Source: Leucaena leucocephala
Lineage: Eukaryota > Streptophyta > Magnoliopsida > Fabales > Fabaceae
Reading direction: 5' to 3'
Assembly: GCA_037074615.1 (NCBI GenBank)
Contig: CM073518.1
Span: 3,348,001 to 3,412,000 of the forward strand
Length of the DNA stretch: 64,000 nt
This document shows, one piece after another, positions 35,690 through 47,340 of this stretch (the first letter of the stretch is position 1; every line of letters starts with the position of its first letter). The notes beneath the pieces are model-generated. The model did not search any database. It was not told the DNA's origin and saw only the letters and a list, made by a program, of their open reading frames with translations. The translations under genes and the position numbers were made by a program.

Positions 35690-38600
35690 ATGGGAGCGAC
35701 GGAAATGAAAAATATGGAAAGGGAACGAACCCGGAAACGGCCTCGTCTAACGTGGGACGATGCCCCATCTTCTGAGACCGAGGTTGCTTCATTGCTATGC
35801 TTGGATTTCCTGATTAGGTTTTAGGGTTTTCGGAAAGAAATATGGCTACCGCTAATTAGATGAAATCTGACAAGGAGTTGGGATGGTTCCCCATTGCTTC
35901 ATCTTGTAGGCGCAAAGGGCTCTTGTGGTGGGTGATGGAGTCTTTCAAAATAGGCATGCATCGCCTCCAAGAAGGGAAGACGATCGTGAAGGCCATTACG
36001 TGTTTAATCTTGGCGAAAATCTCACTCCTAGATGTAAGTTCACCGCAATTTATTTACTTTTATATCTTATTTTTACTATTGATTGATTTGCATGGGGTTT
36101 AGACTGGCAAAGAATTTATCTTTTGGTCATATTCAAGCCTGCTTTTGTTTTTGGGAATAAATATATTGAAGGGCTCTTTATTTCGGTAGTTTTTAATTCA
36201 TTCCCACTTAAGCTTTCTGCTCAACCTTGCTTGAGTTATGTGGCCTATTACTCAATTTGTTTTAGTTTTTACATTCAACATGTCAGTCGATATTCACTCA
36301 TTTTGAAACAGTGCAAAACCTGAGCGTCATGTTTTCTGGAATGTACCGTGATGCTATAATATGTGCTTTTTAGACCCGTTTGGTTGGTAGCCTCTTGCTG
36401 TTGTAATTTCTAGATTTTCTCATGAGAAATATTTCTCACCGTCTCTTGATATCTAACAGATAAAATCCTCAGCAAAATGGGTGAAGGTTAGCGGTCAAGT
36501 GCATCTGAATATCAGATTTTATGTTTTTTGATTGCTTGTGTCACTCGGCATATTGCTAGTGCTGTAGGCACATTTGGTCGAGTTCTGGAATGTTGGGACC
36601 GCCAAACACGAGAATATGTGGCCATCAAAGTAGTTAGAAGCATACCAAAGTACCGTGATGCAGCAATGATTGAGGTTGATGTGCTTCAACGTCTAGTCAA
36701 GAATGAGAGAGGCAGTTCACGGTAAAAGATCTGGATGCAAATGGCTGCTAGAATTTGATTAGATGTTTTATGGGACAATTGATATTTACTCCATGCTTCC
36801 CTCATTGCAGTTGTGTACATATTCGGAACTGGTTTGATTATCGGAATCATATATGTATTGTAAGTATGCCTTTTGTATTTCTTTCCGCAAAACACTTTCA
36901 TTGATTTAGCATCGCTATTCTGATTGATCGTTGCAATGTGTTATTGCTTTTTTGAGTTGCATCTACTACTGGGATTTAGTTTTTGCATTATGTAATGGAT
37001 TGGACTGATTGCACTCCCCGCAATCCCTCCTGGGGGGAGTATTTTGGTCACTGCATTGTGACCTATTGGTTGCTCCAGTGCTGTTGTGTTGTATTTGCAT
37101 GCCCAAAAGATATTTTAGTCTACTTTCCAGGAATGAGGCATGGGTTGTGCCCATTTGTGTTACAAGTAAATGGCTTTTTTTTTAGTTCAGATGCAGTGTG
37201 TTGTTATGTATATGTCAATGTGGGCTTTATTCATAGATCTGGGAACTAAGCAGAATCCTTCCTTTCCATTCATTTTGATGGTGTTACCAGGTATTTGAGA
37301 AGCTTGGACCAAGCTTATTTGATTTTCTTAAGAGAAATAAATACTGCCCATTCCCTGTGGATCTTGTTCGGGAATCTGGACGACAGCTTTTGGAATCTGT
37401 AGCATGTCTGTGGATTATTTTTACTCTTCACTTTATATCACGTTTTATTCTTACTTCACAAATCAACCACTTTTTTCCTTTGGCCTGCTTAGTCTGTCCT
37501 GGGATACAACATATATTGGATCCATTTCCTTACTATAATTTTTTTTTTGGTGATTTATCATATACAGATATGCATGACCTACGCTTAATCCACACTGACC
37601 TGAAGCCAGAAAATATACTTCTGGTTTCTTCTGATTTCGTACAGATCCCTAGCTGTAAGGTATTTAGCATCTTATGTCACAAAAAATTGACATTTTGGAT
37701 ATGGGCATAGACTCGATTATAATATATTTAAGGAAAATTCTTGGAATCGTACAGAGGGTTTTCTCAGACGAGATGCAATTCAGGTGCTTGCCCAAGTCTA
37801 GTGCTATTAAGCTGATTGATTTTGGTAGTACCGCATTTGATAACCAGAATCATAGCTCCATTGTTTCTACAAGGCATTACCGAGCCCCTGAGATTATTCT
37901 AGGTAACTAAGTATGGTTTGGCTGACAAGAAATTGTTACTTTTACTGCTTGTCTGTCTGTTGTTTTAGAGTCCAACATAGAAAACATTTTGGGGTTTGAT
38001 GTTGGTAAGGCGAAAAGTTCAGACCCCTTGAAAATGTTATCAATGGCTGGCAGTCACAGTGAACTTCACGGGATTACTTTCCACTTATTACTTTTTATCA
38101 TCCTGTAGTTCTGCATTTTGTGATGTTTCCTTCATCGGCAGTTCTAAGCCCCTTTGTACAGTGGTTGATGATACTTTGCTTAAAATATATTTGTATGCTT
38201 GCATGATGCTTATTTATCATTGATTATTCTTTCCCTTATAATTTCATATGCTGTCGCCCTTGTATCCTTTGTGATCATGTTCTCACCATTCTCAAAGGGC
38301 ATTCATAATTACAATGCCTTTCGCCTCATAACTTTAAAAGAGAAAGAAATAGATGAAGTACCAAATCTTCATGTCATGTTAGTTTTAGAGATTATATCAA
38401 GTAATGCACAGTATTAGTTCTGTTTACTATCCATTAGGATTCAAAACTGTTGATCTTTTTGGCGTGAATTCACTTTGATGGCAATACAATGAAATGGAGC
38501 CATTTGGGAGTGTGCTGTGCGGCTATTTCTTTGGTTGCTTCACTTGGATTAGATCAAGGCTATGAAGTTTTAGCAACTAACATGGAATTATGCTTGTTAT

Positions 38601-39387
38601 TTTTTCTCACCTGCACTTGACATGATATTTTCAGGTCTAGGGTGGTCATACCCATGTGATTTGTGGAGCGTCGGATGTATTATCGTTGAACTAATTTCGG
38701 TTGGTGTTACTTTTGTCATGATATATTAAACATGTTATAATTGATTCTTAAACTTGTCGTCTTAGTGGTTTGCATGTGCAACTTTTGTCAGGGCAAAGCA
38801 CTGTTTCAGACTCACGAAAACTTAGAGCACTTGGCAATGATGGAGAGAGTGCTGGGGCCTCTCCCTGAGCATATGGCTCAAAGGTCTAAGTAAGTATCTC
38901 TCTCCCCTGGCAGACTAATTGATTCACTGTACTTCAAAAGCTGGTTTTTCTGGAAGTTATGAATCAACAAAGAGGGAATAGCTGTGTTTAATTAAAATTT
39001 AGAGTTCACTCTATGGATTTAGCAACATACTCAATTCCCCTGCTTGGTATTATGCAGCAGAGGTGCTGAAAAGTATTTTAGGCACGGGACACGACTAAAT
39101 TGGCCTGAAGGGGCTGTTTCAAGGGAGAGTATTCGAGCAGTGAGGAAGCTTGATCATCTTAAGGTATATATACGCTTCTTTTTCTCCTAATCGTTTGAGC
39201 CTTATCTGAGGAAGCTTGACCATATATATATAAATGATGCTTTATCCAGGAACTTGTAGCACGTCAAGTGGACTCCTCAAGATCCTCTTTAACTGACCTG
39301 TTGCATGGATTACTGGCCTATGATCCGTCTGACCGTCTAACAGCTCGCCTAGCCCTTGATCATCCCTTCTTTACCAATCCTACTTGA
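35690..39387 (+). CDS. AFC3: LAMMER/CLK dual-specificity protein kinase, AFC3 type
   Basis: Twelve exons: 35690-35782, 35910-36033, 36460-36486, 36568-36721, 36811-36859, 37291-37405, 37568-37659, 37755-37902, 38635-38699, 38792-38889, 39058-39163, 39250-39387. They total 1209 nt, 402 aa, all phases matching; Arabidopsis AFC3 is about 400 aa. The N-terminus (TRKRPRLTWDDAP) is basic. Then come GHYVFNLGENLTPR, the glycine loop MGEGTFGRV split over a 27-nt exon, VAIKVVR with the ATP lysine, HTDLKPEN catalytic loop, DFGST, and EHLAMMERVLGPLPEHM, the LAMMER signature. Such kinases phosphorylate SR splicing factors in the nucleus. Arabidopsis AFC kinases respond to temperature. The start is the first in-frame ATG, and a second at residue 6 (MKNMER) is possible. 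Several introns are long with small exons, so alternative splicing is likely. Confidence 0.94.
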
Positions 39388-39926
39388 GAAAATTGAATTG
39401 CTATGTAAAGTTCGGCCGATCTGGCTACAATTTTTAGCTTACAAGGAAATGTTCTCTAAATGTTTATAATAGCTAGATCCTACATGTGATTGGATTTGTA
39501 TCTGTAGTCGCTTTGAAAGTAAATTAAATATTAGGATAGGCTTACCTTTTGTGTTCTCAATGCCCACTTCATTACCACGTCTCTCTATTCATCCTTTATT
39601 AACGTAGCTTAATCCGCTCATAATTAATATTAATTCCAGAAATAATTAAATTGAAGGAAAAAAAATATAATTATCTCCGTCTGAAATTATTTATACACGA
39701 ATTTTCCTATTTCGAAAATCGGAGGCTACCTGTTTCAATTATTTCCTTTTAGGATGCAAGTCAAAAGAAAGTTGAGATGAGGATATTTACTTTGCATCAG
39801 GCCCCACAAAAAAGTTAAACTCATTGGAACAGATCACTGGAGAGGGTTGAAAGATAGATAAATGAAGGGTACTAAATAGACGGACTTTTCATGTTCATCT
39901 ATGTTTACGGAGTCAATAATTTGGCA

Positions 39927-42005
39927 TCACCAATAATCTCCACAAGAACACAAGCCATTCTCAAATCTGTGGAATCTGTTCGCATCTCTCACGACTAGCA
40001 CAACCTTCAGAAGCTTTGACAAACCCTTGATAAACGTATGGCAGTCGCCACAAACTCTCAAGTTTTTGAAAATGCGAATAATCCTTTTCCCATCTTCAAA
40101 CCCACCACTTACCAAAGCCAAGCCAATCGCCAGCTTCTCGCTATGAAACCTTAAGCTCTCCGCCTTTGACTCTTCTTCAACATCATGCAATGCAAAATTC
40201 ATGTTATGGACATAACCAATTTCTTCTTTCATCCTCTCCTCCATTTCTTTCAACACCTCCTGGATTTTCTCTGTAAGGGGATGTCTTTCGTCTCCATTGT
40301 AAAAAAAGTGAACTTTCTTGTCTATCTCTACCCAGCTACGTCCTGCCTCTTTCTTCAATCCCTTTCTCTTCACCATATATCTTATTTTCTCACACTCTTT
40401 CCAATACCCAGCATTAGCATAGATGTTTGACATCATCACATAGTTCACTGGATTGTTACTATCAAATCTAAATAATCTCTCTCCTACTTCTTTCCCCATC
40501 TCCACGTCTCCATGAATTCTACAAGCACTAAGAAGTGTCTGCCATATACCCACATTTGGTTTCAGCGGCATTTTCTCTATAAGATCCTTTGCTTCCTTTA
40601 TACGCCCAGATCTTCCAAGCATATCAACCATGCAAGCGTAATGCTCCACTTGTGGTTTGCTTTTCTGATTCCTGCAGAAACTGGAGAAGGATTCTTGACC
40701 TTCTTCAATAAGTCCAGAGTGGCTACAAGCTGAGAGTAAAGCCAAGTAAGTCACGTTGTCTGGTTCGATTCCATCTACTTGCATTTCTTTGAAAAGATCA
40801 ATTGCCTTTTTTCCAATACCATGTTTTCCGTAGCCAGTGATCATAACCGTCCAAGAAACCACATTTCTTGCCGGAATCTCTCTGAAAAGTGCATCTGCCT
40901 CATCTGTTAACCCGCATTTCATGTACATATCCAAAATTGAATTAGATACTGATATTTCTAAACCAAATGGGAGTTTAATAGTATAAGCATGCATTTGCTT
41001 CCCCAGCTCAACAAGGGCGAAATCGGCAAATACACCTATGAGGCTTGAAAGCACAAACCCATCCACTTGATGTTCCCTTTCCCTTAGCTGCTGAAAGAAG
41101 TCCATGGCTTCTGGCAAATTGTCTTCTTGTGCATATCCAAGAATCAGTGAGTTCCAAGATATCACATTCTTTGGTTCAATTCGATCAAACACCCTCCTAG
41201 CCTCAACTATGTACCTGCATTTGACATATAGATCAACGAGAGCACCTGAAACAGTTGGTTGAACCAAATATGGGAATCCTCGCGTGATTAACGAAGCATG
41301 TACTTGGGTGCCTTCCCTTACTGCACCAAGACAACTACATGCCTTCAATATACTTGAATATGTATATTCATCAGGTATGTCACCTCTCTCTTGCATTTTC
41401 CGAAATAGATTTAAAGCCTCTTCACCATGTCTTTTGAGGGTGTATCCAGCTATTATTGCATTCCAGCTTATGAGATTTTTTACTGGCATAATGTTAAACA
41501 TTCTTGCAGCCTCACTAATCCTATCACATTTTGAGTACATATCAATAATAGAATTGGCCACAACGGGCAGCCATTCAAAACCAGATTTTGCACAAACCCC
41601 ATGAATCTGCGTTCCATTCTCAGCGGCACCTATAATTCCCGCAGCTTTTAGATTGGTGGACAGTGTGAACTCATTAGGCTTAACAGCTGAATGACCCATT
41701 TTAGAGAATAAGGATAATGAGGTTTTAGCATCACCATCTTGTAAATAGCCGCACATCAGAGCCGTCCAAGAGACCACATTTCTCTCAGGCATTTGGTCGA
41801 ACACAGAACAAGCAAGGTTCATCCTGCGGCATTTCGCATACATATCTATGAGATCATTGTTCACCACCATATCACGCCCAAATCCTAACATCTCTACTAA
41901 ACCATGTAGTTGCTTACCCTGATCAAGCAAACAGTTCTTCGTACACCTCTTCAAGAGCCCAGTAAATAGTTGCCGGTCATTCATCAATAACAGAAGATTA
42001 TACAT
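39927..42005 (-). CDS. PPR protein, PLS class with DYW deaminase domain (At3g15130-like)
   Basis: Intronless, 692 aa. Tandem pentatricopeptide repeats of P, L and S types run from about residue 40 to 480; signatures include LIDMYAKCRRMNLACSVFDQ, VVSWTALMCGY and YSSILKACSCLGAVREGTQ. E and E+ motifs follow (WQTLLSACRIHGDVEMGK, SWVEIDKKVHFFYNGDERHP). The C-terminal DYW domain has the zinc and catalytic residues: HSEKLA, then CGDCHTF, and it ends CSCGDYW. Such proteins bind organellar RNA and edit C to U in mitochondria or plastids. The overall order and length (about 690 aa) resemble Arabidopsis At3g15130. No clear transit peptide is visible at this start; M8 is an alternative. It is divergent from the PPR gene at 42052, sharing a very short intergenic space. 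Confidence 0.93.
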   Translation of the reverse strand: MYNLLLLMNDRQLFTGLLKRCTKNCLLDQGKQLHGLVEMLGFGRDMVVNNDLIDMYAKCRRMNLACSVFDQMPERNVVSWTALMCGYLQDGDAKTSLSLFSKMGHSAVKPNEFTLSTNLKAAGIIGAAENGTQIHGVCAKSGFEWLPVVANSIIDMYSKCDRISEAARMFNIMPVKNLISWNAIIAGYTLKRHGEEALNLFRKMQERGDIPDEYTYSSILKACSCLGAVREGTQVHASLITRGFPYLVQPTVSGALVDLYVKCRYIVEARRVFDRIEPKNVISWNSLILGYAQEDNLPEAMDFFQQLREREHQVDGFVLSSLIGVFADFALVELGKQMHAYTIKLPFGLEISVSNSILDMYMKCGLTDEADALFREIPARNVVSWTVMITGYGKHGIGKKAIDLFKEMQVDGIEPDNVTYLALLSACSHSGLIEEGQESFSSFCRNQKSKPQVEHYACMVDMLGRSGRIKEAKDLIEKMPLKPNVGIWQTLLSACRIHGDVEMGKEVGERLFRFDSNNPVNYVMMSNIYANAGYWKECEKIRYMVKRKGLKKEAGRSWVEIDKKVHFFYNGDERHPLTEKIQEVLKEMEERMKEEIGYVHNMNFALHDVEEESKAESLRFHSEKLAIGLALVSGGFEDGKRIIRIFKNLRVCGDCHTFIKGLSKLLKVVLVVRDANRFHRFENGLCSCGDYW

Positions 42006-42051
42006 TACTTTATAGCAGAAGTTAACGGAACTTTCATCTACAAAGTCACTG
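42006..42051. promoter_or_regulatory. 46-bp gap between two divergent PPR start codons
   Basis: Only 46 bp separate the two start codons. The 5' UTRs and core promoters must therefore overlap the opposite gene's coding region, or the true starts are further inside (residue 8 of the minus gene, residue 13 of the plus gene). No TATA box is obvious. Confidence 0.5.
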
Positions 42052-43695
42052 ATGGGGACGACAACTAGAAATCGTGTTCTTAGGGAAATGGAAAATCATT
42101 TCGTCCCTGCTTTGAGCAATTGCATGAAAATAGCGCAGCTAAAGAAAATCCATGCTTGCATCGTCAAGCTATCGTTATCACAGAGCAACTTCTTGGTGAC
42201 AAAAATGGTGGATGTATGCGACAATATTGGCGATACAGATTACGCGACCCTGCTTTTCCAACAACTAGAAGAACCGAACGTGTTTTCCTACAACGCAATC
42301 ATCAGAACTTACTCCCACAACCACCTATATAGACTCGCAGTCAGTATGTTCAAGCAAATGATGAGACGTCCACGGAAATTTGCAGAAAATCCTATTTCGC
42401 CAGACAGATTTACATTCCCATTTTTGATAAAGTCATGTGCAGGGCTCTTATGCCATCGTCTTGGCCAGCAAATTCACGCGCAACTATGTAAGTTTGGGAC
42501 CTATTCCCTTTGTATAACGGAGAACGCGATGATAGATATGTATACAAAATGTGATGATTTGACAACTGCATACAAAGTGTTCCAGCTGATGACAAACCGA
42601 GATGCAATATCTTGGAATAGCTTGATCTTTGGACACGCACGGTTGGGCCAGATGGAAAGTGCAAAAGCTCTGTTTGACGAAATGCCTTGTAGAACAATCG
42701 TTTCTTGGACAACAATGATTACTGGGTATGCAAGAGTTGGCTGCTATTCTGATGCATTAAAATGTTTTCGCGAAATGCAAATGGTTGGTATCGAACCCGA
42801 TGAGATCAGCATCGTCTCTGTTTTACCTGCTTGTGCACAGCTAGGAGCACTTGAGGTTGGGAAATGGATTCACATGTACTCTGATAAGAATGGGTTTTCG
42901 AAGAAGACTAGCATTTGCAACGCGCTAATTGAAATGTACAACAAGTGCGGTTGCATTGATCAAGCTAGGGATTTGTTTGATCAATTGGTTGATCGGGATG
43001 TGATTTCTTGGAGTAGCATGATTGGAGGATTGGCTAATAATGGTAAATCTCATGAAGCACTTGAACTCTTCAGAGAGATGCAGAGAGCACAAAAAGTAGT
43101 TCCAAATGCTATAACATTTCTCGGAATTTTAACAGCTTGTACACATGCAGGATTATGGAAAGAGGGATTAGAATGTTTCAATTGTATGAGAGAAGATTAC
43201 CATATAGAACCAGAGATAGAGCACTATGGCTGCTTAGTTGATCTTCTAGGACGCTCGGGAAGCCTTGAGCAGGCTCTTGAGACGATAATGAAGATGCCAG
43301 TAAAGCCAGATTCAAGGATATGGAACTCTCTTCTAAGTTCTTGCAGGATTCATCACAATCTTGATATGGCTATTATTGCAATGGAGCACCTTGTAGAGCT
43401 TGAACCAGAAGAATCCGGGAGCTATATTTTGCTTGCTAACATATATGCGGAGCTTGGAAAGTGGGAAGGTGTATCTAGCATTAGGAAACTCATCAGAAAC
43501 AAGATAATTAAGAAAACTCCAGGGTGCAGCTTGATTGAGGTTGGCAATGTGGTTGAAGAGTTTGTATCAGGTGACGATTCAAAACCCTTCTCAAAAGAAA
43601 TCTTCTGTATCCTAGACGTGTTGGCTTTGCATCAAAATAGAACCAATGAAGTGATGGAATTTGAACAGGAGCATGCTGATGAAGCTTTGCGTTAG
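42052..43695 (+). CDS. MEF21: PPR protein, PLS class, E-type (MEF21/At2g20540-like)
   Basis: Intronless, 547 aa from the first ATG or 535 aa from M13 (MENHFVPAL), which fits the known family start and length better. The PPR array begins QLKKIHACIVKLSLSQSNF and continues through NVFSYNAIIRTYSHN, ITENAMIDMYTKCDDL, TIVSWTTMITGYARVG and DVISWSSMIGGLANNG. E motifs follow (WNSLLSSCRIHHNLDMA, CSLIEVGNVVEEFVSGDD). There is no DYW domain, so it would need a DYW partner in trans. The order and sequence resemble Arabidopsis MEF21, reported to be required for editing in mitochondrial cox3. Orthology is inferred from memory, and the target site is not shown by the sequence. Confidence 0.85.
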   Translation: MGTTTRNRVLREMENHFVPALSNCMKIAQLKKIHACIVKLSLSQSNFLVTKMVDVCDNIGDTDYATLLFQQLEEPNVFSYNAIIRTYSHNHLYRLAVSMFKQMMRRPRKFAENPISPDRFTFPFLIKSCAGLLCHRLGQQIHAQLCKFGTYSLCITENAMIDMYTKCDDLTTAYKVFQLMTNRDAISWNSLIFGHARLGQMESAKALFDEMPCRTIVSWTTMITGYARVGCYSDALKCFREMQMVGIEPDEISIVSVLPACAQLGALEVGKWIHMYSDKNGFSKKTSICNALIEMYNKCGCIDQARDLFDQLVDRDVISWSSMIGGLANNGKSHEALELFREMQRAQKVVPNAITFLGILTACTHAGLWKEGLECFNCMREDYHIEPEIEHYGCLVDLLGRSGSLEQALETIMKMPVKPDSRIWNSLLSSCRIHHNLDMAIIAMEHLVELEPEESGSYILLANIYAELGKWEGVSSIRKLIRNKIIKKTPGCSLIEVGNVVEEFVSGDDSKPFSKEIFCILDVLALHQNRTNEVMEFEQEHADEALR

Positions 43696-44184
43696 GTTGT
43701 AAGTTTCATTTTTAACCCTTCTCAAAAAGGTGGGAAAGATTTCATTTTGTTCAAAGGCGTCCTCTCTTCTAGTAGTATTAAATCAGTGAAAATGAACCAT
43801 AAGATAGAAAGCCACCACATATCCATTCTTCATTTCTCAGCCAATGTTCTAAACAGAAATAATTCCATGTTTTGCCATGAAAAACTTCGCACCTCATTAA
43901 CTGTGCAAGTTATATGAATGCCACCAAATGGACCTTAATATCATGAATCTTTCCAAATTTGGATGTTAAAAAATTTGGAGCCTCTTCTATTAAAAAAAGT
44001 TTATCTAGTACAGGAAAATGAGTCAATTAACAGTACATACAATGAATATCCGAATGTTTGCCAAACTGAAAGTTAACTAAACGTTGGTCATGATTGCTGA
44101 AGGATGATCCACATATAACAGAACTAACCAGAAAGGACAAATAATTGAAAACGAAACGCAGATCTTGAGGCAGACATGAAAGAT
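43696..44184. other. Intergenic, convergent 3' flanks
   Basis: 489 bp between the stop of the + strand PPR gene and the GET2-like stop. No feature apart from presumed 3' UTRs. Confidence 0.5.
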
Positions 44185-45759
44185 TTACTTGGTAAACAAC
44201 TGCAGAAGGGAGAGGCCGCATACGACAATGATTGCATAAGAAGCACAATCCATAAACATAGCATCCATCACGTTCCGCATCACCAAAGCTGCTTCCAATG
44301 CTCGACTAAGATGTTCAATCCAGTGATCTCCATCAGAAGAAATTTCATTTTGTCTTCTTGCAGCTCCTCTTTGTTTACCAGTAAAAAGTTGCACAACCAC
44401 AACTGTTACATTTGTCACCAAAACCAAGTAGAGTGGCCTAAAACTTAGTACACTCTTTACATATTTGCTATCTAGCAAAGGAAATCCTAGATAAGATAAA
44501 ACTACTATCAGGGCTACACCAATAGAACAACAAAGGCGGGTAATCTTCGATGCAGTGATGGCAGAACTTATTTCCCCAGGGGTGAAAAATTTAGGGTCCC
44601 TAGACTGCAACCGTGACTGTTGCTCAGTTCCTTAAGTAAAAACAGATGAATTTGGAGGAGGTTGTACTTGATTAACTTCTGAGTTAACCACAGATGAACC
44701 TGGAAGCTGTTGCACTTGATCAACCACAGAAGTAGGTACGCTTGAAATTCCATTTTGATGCTCAAATTCAGGCAGAGGTGTCTGGCTGCAGCCATTGTAG
44801 GCACTAGGGTGGTAGGGATCAGTACCAGGATCAGCTTTTAGCAAAATAGGATCTGACTCCTCTGCCTCACCTTGCGGAGAAACTGCCCATAAAAATAACT
44901 GATCAGCGAAAGTGGTTACAGAAGTACTACAATTTTAGTTAATAAGGGAGAAACAGAAAAAATTAACAACAGTTATAACTCGTGACAATGCTTTGCAAGG
45001 TCTCATGTCCCTGGACAATCCCGAGTTCAGAACACTCACATTCTTAAGCAATATAATCCAGAACAGCAACATCCTAGTTCTGTTCCTCTGTAGCAGAGTA
45101 TGTATGTATATGGACAGGGACCCACCCTTAAGAATTTTTGAATAACTTTTGTTTTCTCGAGATTTAAACTCCAAAGTTCCAACCACACGCTATGGTTTTA
45201 CCTCAATAGTGCAAATCTTTCTATCTCCCCATCGTGTTTTTTCAACAAAAGGGAGACCAATGCACCCATCAGAGAAGTGAAAAATTATAATCGAAGTTTG
45301 AAACAATAAAGCAGAGAGTGTATCCCCACAATCGCAGGTGCATTGAACACTACTTAACGAGTTACATATCTCCCGTCAATGAAACACTCCAAATACCGGC
45401 AGGGTTCAGATAAAAAAAAATTACACATAAATTATAATAATTAGTTGATACATGGCCAGTCTATTCGCATTTAACTTAAAAGGAAATTTTCCGCCAAAGA
45501 ATATATTTTCACTGAAAGTAAATTTGGAGAAAGAAGAAATATACCAGTGGTGTTTGGATGGCAGACGAGAAGTCGAATGGCTTGATCGTCTACAATTAAC
45601 GGCTGGGACAACGAATCCGCTTCAGCACCGGAAGGTTGGACGTGGGACGAAGGCGGAGGAGGCTGAAGAGTGTGGATCCGACCCGTTATCAGATTCTAAT
45701 CTGTCGGATCCCCGTTCCAAGATTTTCTTTCTTCGCGCTTCTTTGGCGTTCGCAGCCAT
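44185..45759 (-). pseudogene. GET2: GET2-like ER membrane receptor gene, broken by a frameshift and a stop
   Basis: Two exons: 45759-45545 and 44882-44185, phase 1 at the junction. The start MAANAKEARRKKILERGSDRL carries the basic motif typical of GET2/CAML proteins, which bind the GET3 targeting ATPase. After GSDRL the frame reads out to a stop, but the next frame resumes LITGRIHTLQPPPPSSH and continues sensibly to the splice site, so one extra base lies near 45689. In exon 2 the frame ...SSVFT is followed by TAA (44634-44632) and then continues GTEQQSRLQSRDPKFFTPGE to the real end. Three hydrophobic segments follow: CSIGVALIVVLSYLGF, LYLVLVTNVTVVVVQLF and MDCASYAIIVVCGLSLLQLF. Removing one base gives 912 nt, a 303-aa protein with the single internal stop. 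GET2 and GET1 receive tail-anchored proteins at the ER. Two lesions suggest a pseudogene; assembly error is the alternative. Confidence 0.75.
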
Positions 45760-46924
45760 TGCATTGCGTAAACCTTCTGACGAAGACAGAGTATACGACA
45801 AATATCTTTTAATTATTCACCTATATATATGCCTTTATCAAGGAAAAATTTTAAAAATATATATTTATTGATAAAATTAAAATAACACTTTATTAATAAT
45901 ATCAATATTGAATATAAATATAAAATTTATAACAAATAATATCATTAATTATAATGTAAGATGTCATTATAAATTTAAACCTAGTAAGATCTTGGCATCT
46001 TAGGACTACTTATATATCTATACACGCACCCCCTTTCTTTCTTTTCCCAAGCTGCTTTACTTGCATCCTAAATATTCTAACTATTTCAGCCAATAAGTAG
46101 TCAAACAAAAAAAAAATTAGCAAAGTCATTTAGCTCATATTAATTAAGTAATGTAACTAAATGCAGCCCTTATACATTATACATTATTATTGGTGATAAT
46201 TATAAGAGTTAATTGATTTTTTTAAATAAATTTAAGAATATATAATATAAATTTATCTTAAAAGGTTATATTTAATTATAATTAATTAATTTATTTAATT
46301 TTTTAAATTTATTTATAAAATTAATTAATTTTTATAATTATGATCGGAAGAGGAAGATTGACCATTTCAATATGTACAAATCAGAAAAATTGACTAAAGT
46401 AGCACTGATGCTGGCCAAAAACCTTCAACTTTTGATGGTTTATTCGTAGGTATTAGAACTACTTATATTTGAAGGTTTCAAGGCTTGAGTATGCGTTTGA
46501 ATTAATGTTTTTTTTCTTTGATGAAAAATTAATAAATACATTTATTAGATATTTCAAAATAATTTTTTGGGAAGTGACATTGTTTTAACCCTCTCAATTA
46601 TTGTTTAAGGAATCATAATTCTTATTTTTGACTTCTTCTCTTATAATCCTTCTCTTTACGGATCTGAATTTTCGCCTTCTCGAGATGAGGGCCAAAAACC
46701 CTAAAGTCTAGAAGAGAATATACGATGAAGGATAAGTCTGAATTTAGGACTTTCTCCCATGCACCACACTAATTAATCAATCAACATCTTTATTTAGTTC
46801 TAGAATCAGGTTATGTGCATACATACGTACCTCAATCCCAACAATTACATGAAAATTAATTTCAACCCCGTGTGTTTTATAATAATCTTTTTTTCTTCAA
46901 CATGAAACCAACTAGTTTTTGTGT
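45760..46924. other. Intergenic, AT-rich
   Basis: Upstream flank of the GET2-like gene (the open frame at 45452-45871 on the + strand is antisense to its exon 1), then AT-rich DNA with no recognised gene or element. Confidence 0.4.
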
Positions 46925-47340
46925 AGCTTTTATAAAAGAGTTTATAAAAAAAATAGTTCTAAATAAACGAGTATTTGGATAATTATTATCAAAAGAATTT
47001 TTGTAATTGAAAAATTACTAAAAAGGGTATAATTTTATTAAAAGTAGAAGAGATGGTGGATAAGATAGAAGAGAGAGGAGAGATTGTGGAAAAGATATAA
47101 AAGAGAGAAGAGATGGTGTAAAAAAAAAGTAAGTGTAAAATAGTAATTAAGTAATCAATAAACTCTTTTACTATTCCAAAAGCTACTCTGACTAGTTTAT
47201 CTAAAACTATAGTTTTAAATCATAGTTTAGTCCAGAAGCTCTTTTGAACAAATATGACTTTTTGTTTTAAAATTTTCTCAAACCAAAGTTTTGCCCAAAA
47301 GGCTTTTAAAATTATGGTTTCATGGAAACTAAACAGGCCC
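46925..47340. mobile_element. A/T-rich MITE, copy C
   Basis: Same family as 29598-30117 and, inverted, 30150-30740: TTTATAAAAAAAATAGTTCT, AAACGAGTATTTGG, a purine-rich middle (GAAGAGATGGTG repeats) and CTATAGTTTTAAATCATAG near the right. The right end GAAACTAAACAGGCCC resembles the GGGCCTGTTTAGTTTC end of hAT-type MITEs. Target duplication not resolved. Confidence 0.6.

Noticed and set aside
45452..45871. 139-codon open frame on the + strand
   Set aside because: Antisense to exon 1 of the GET2-like gene; no conserved content, while the minus strand matches a known family.
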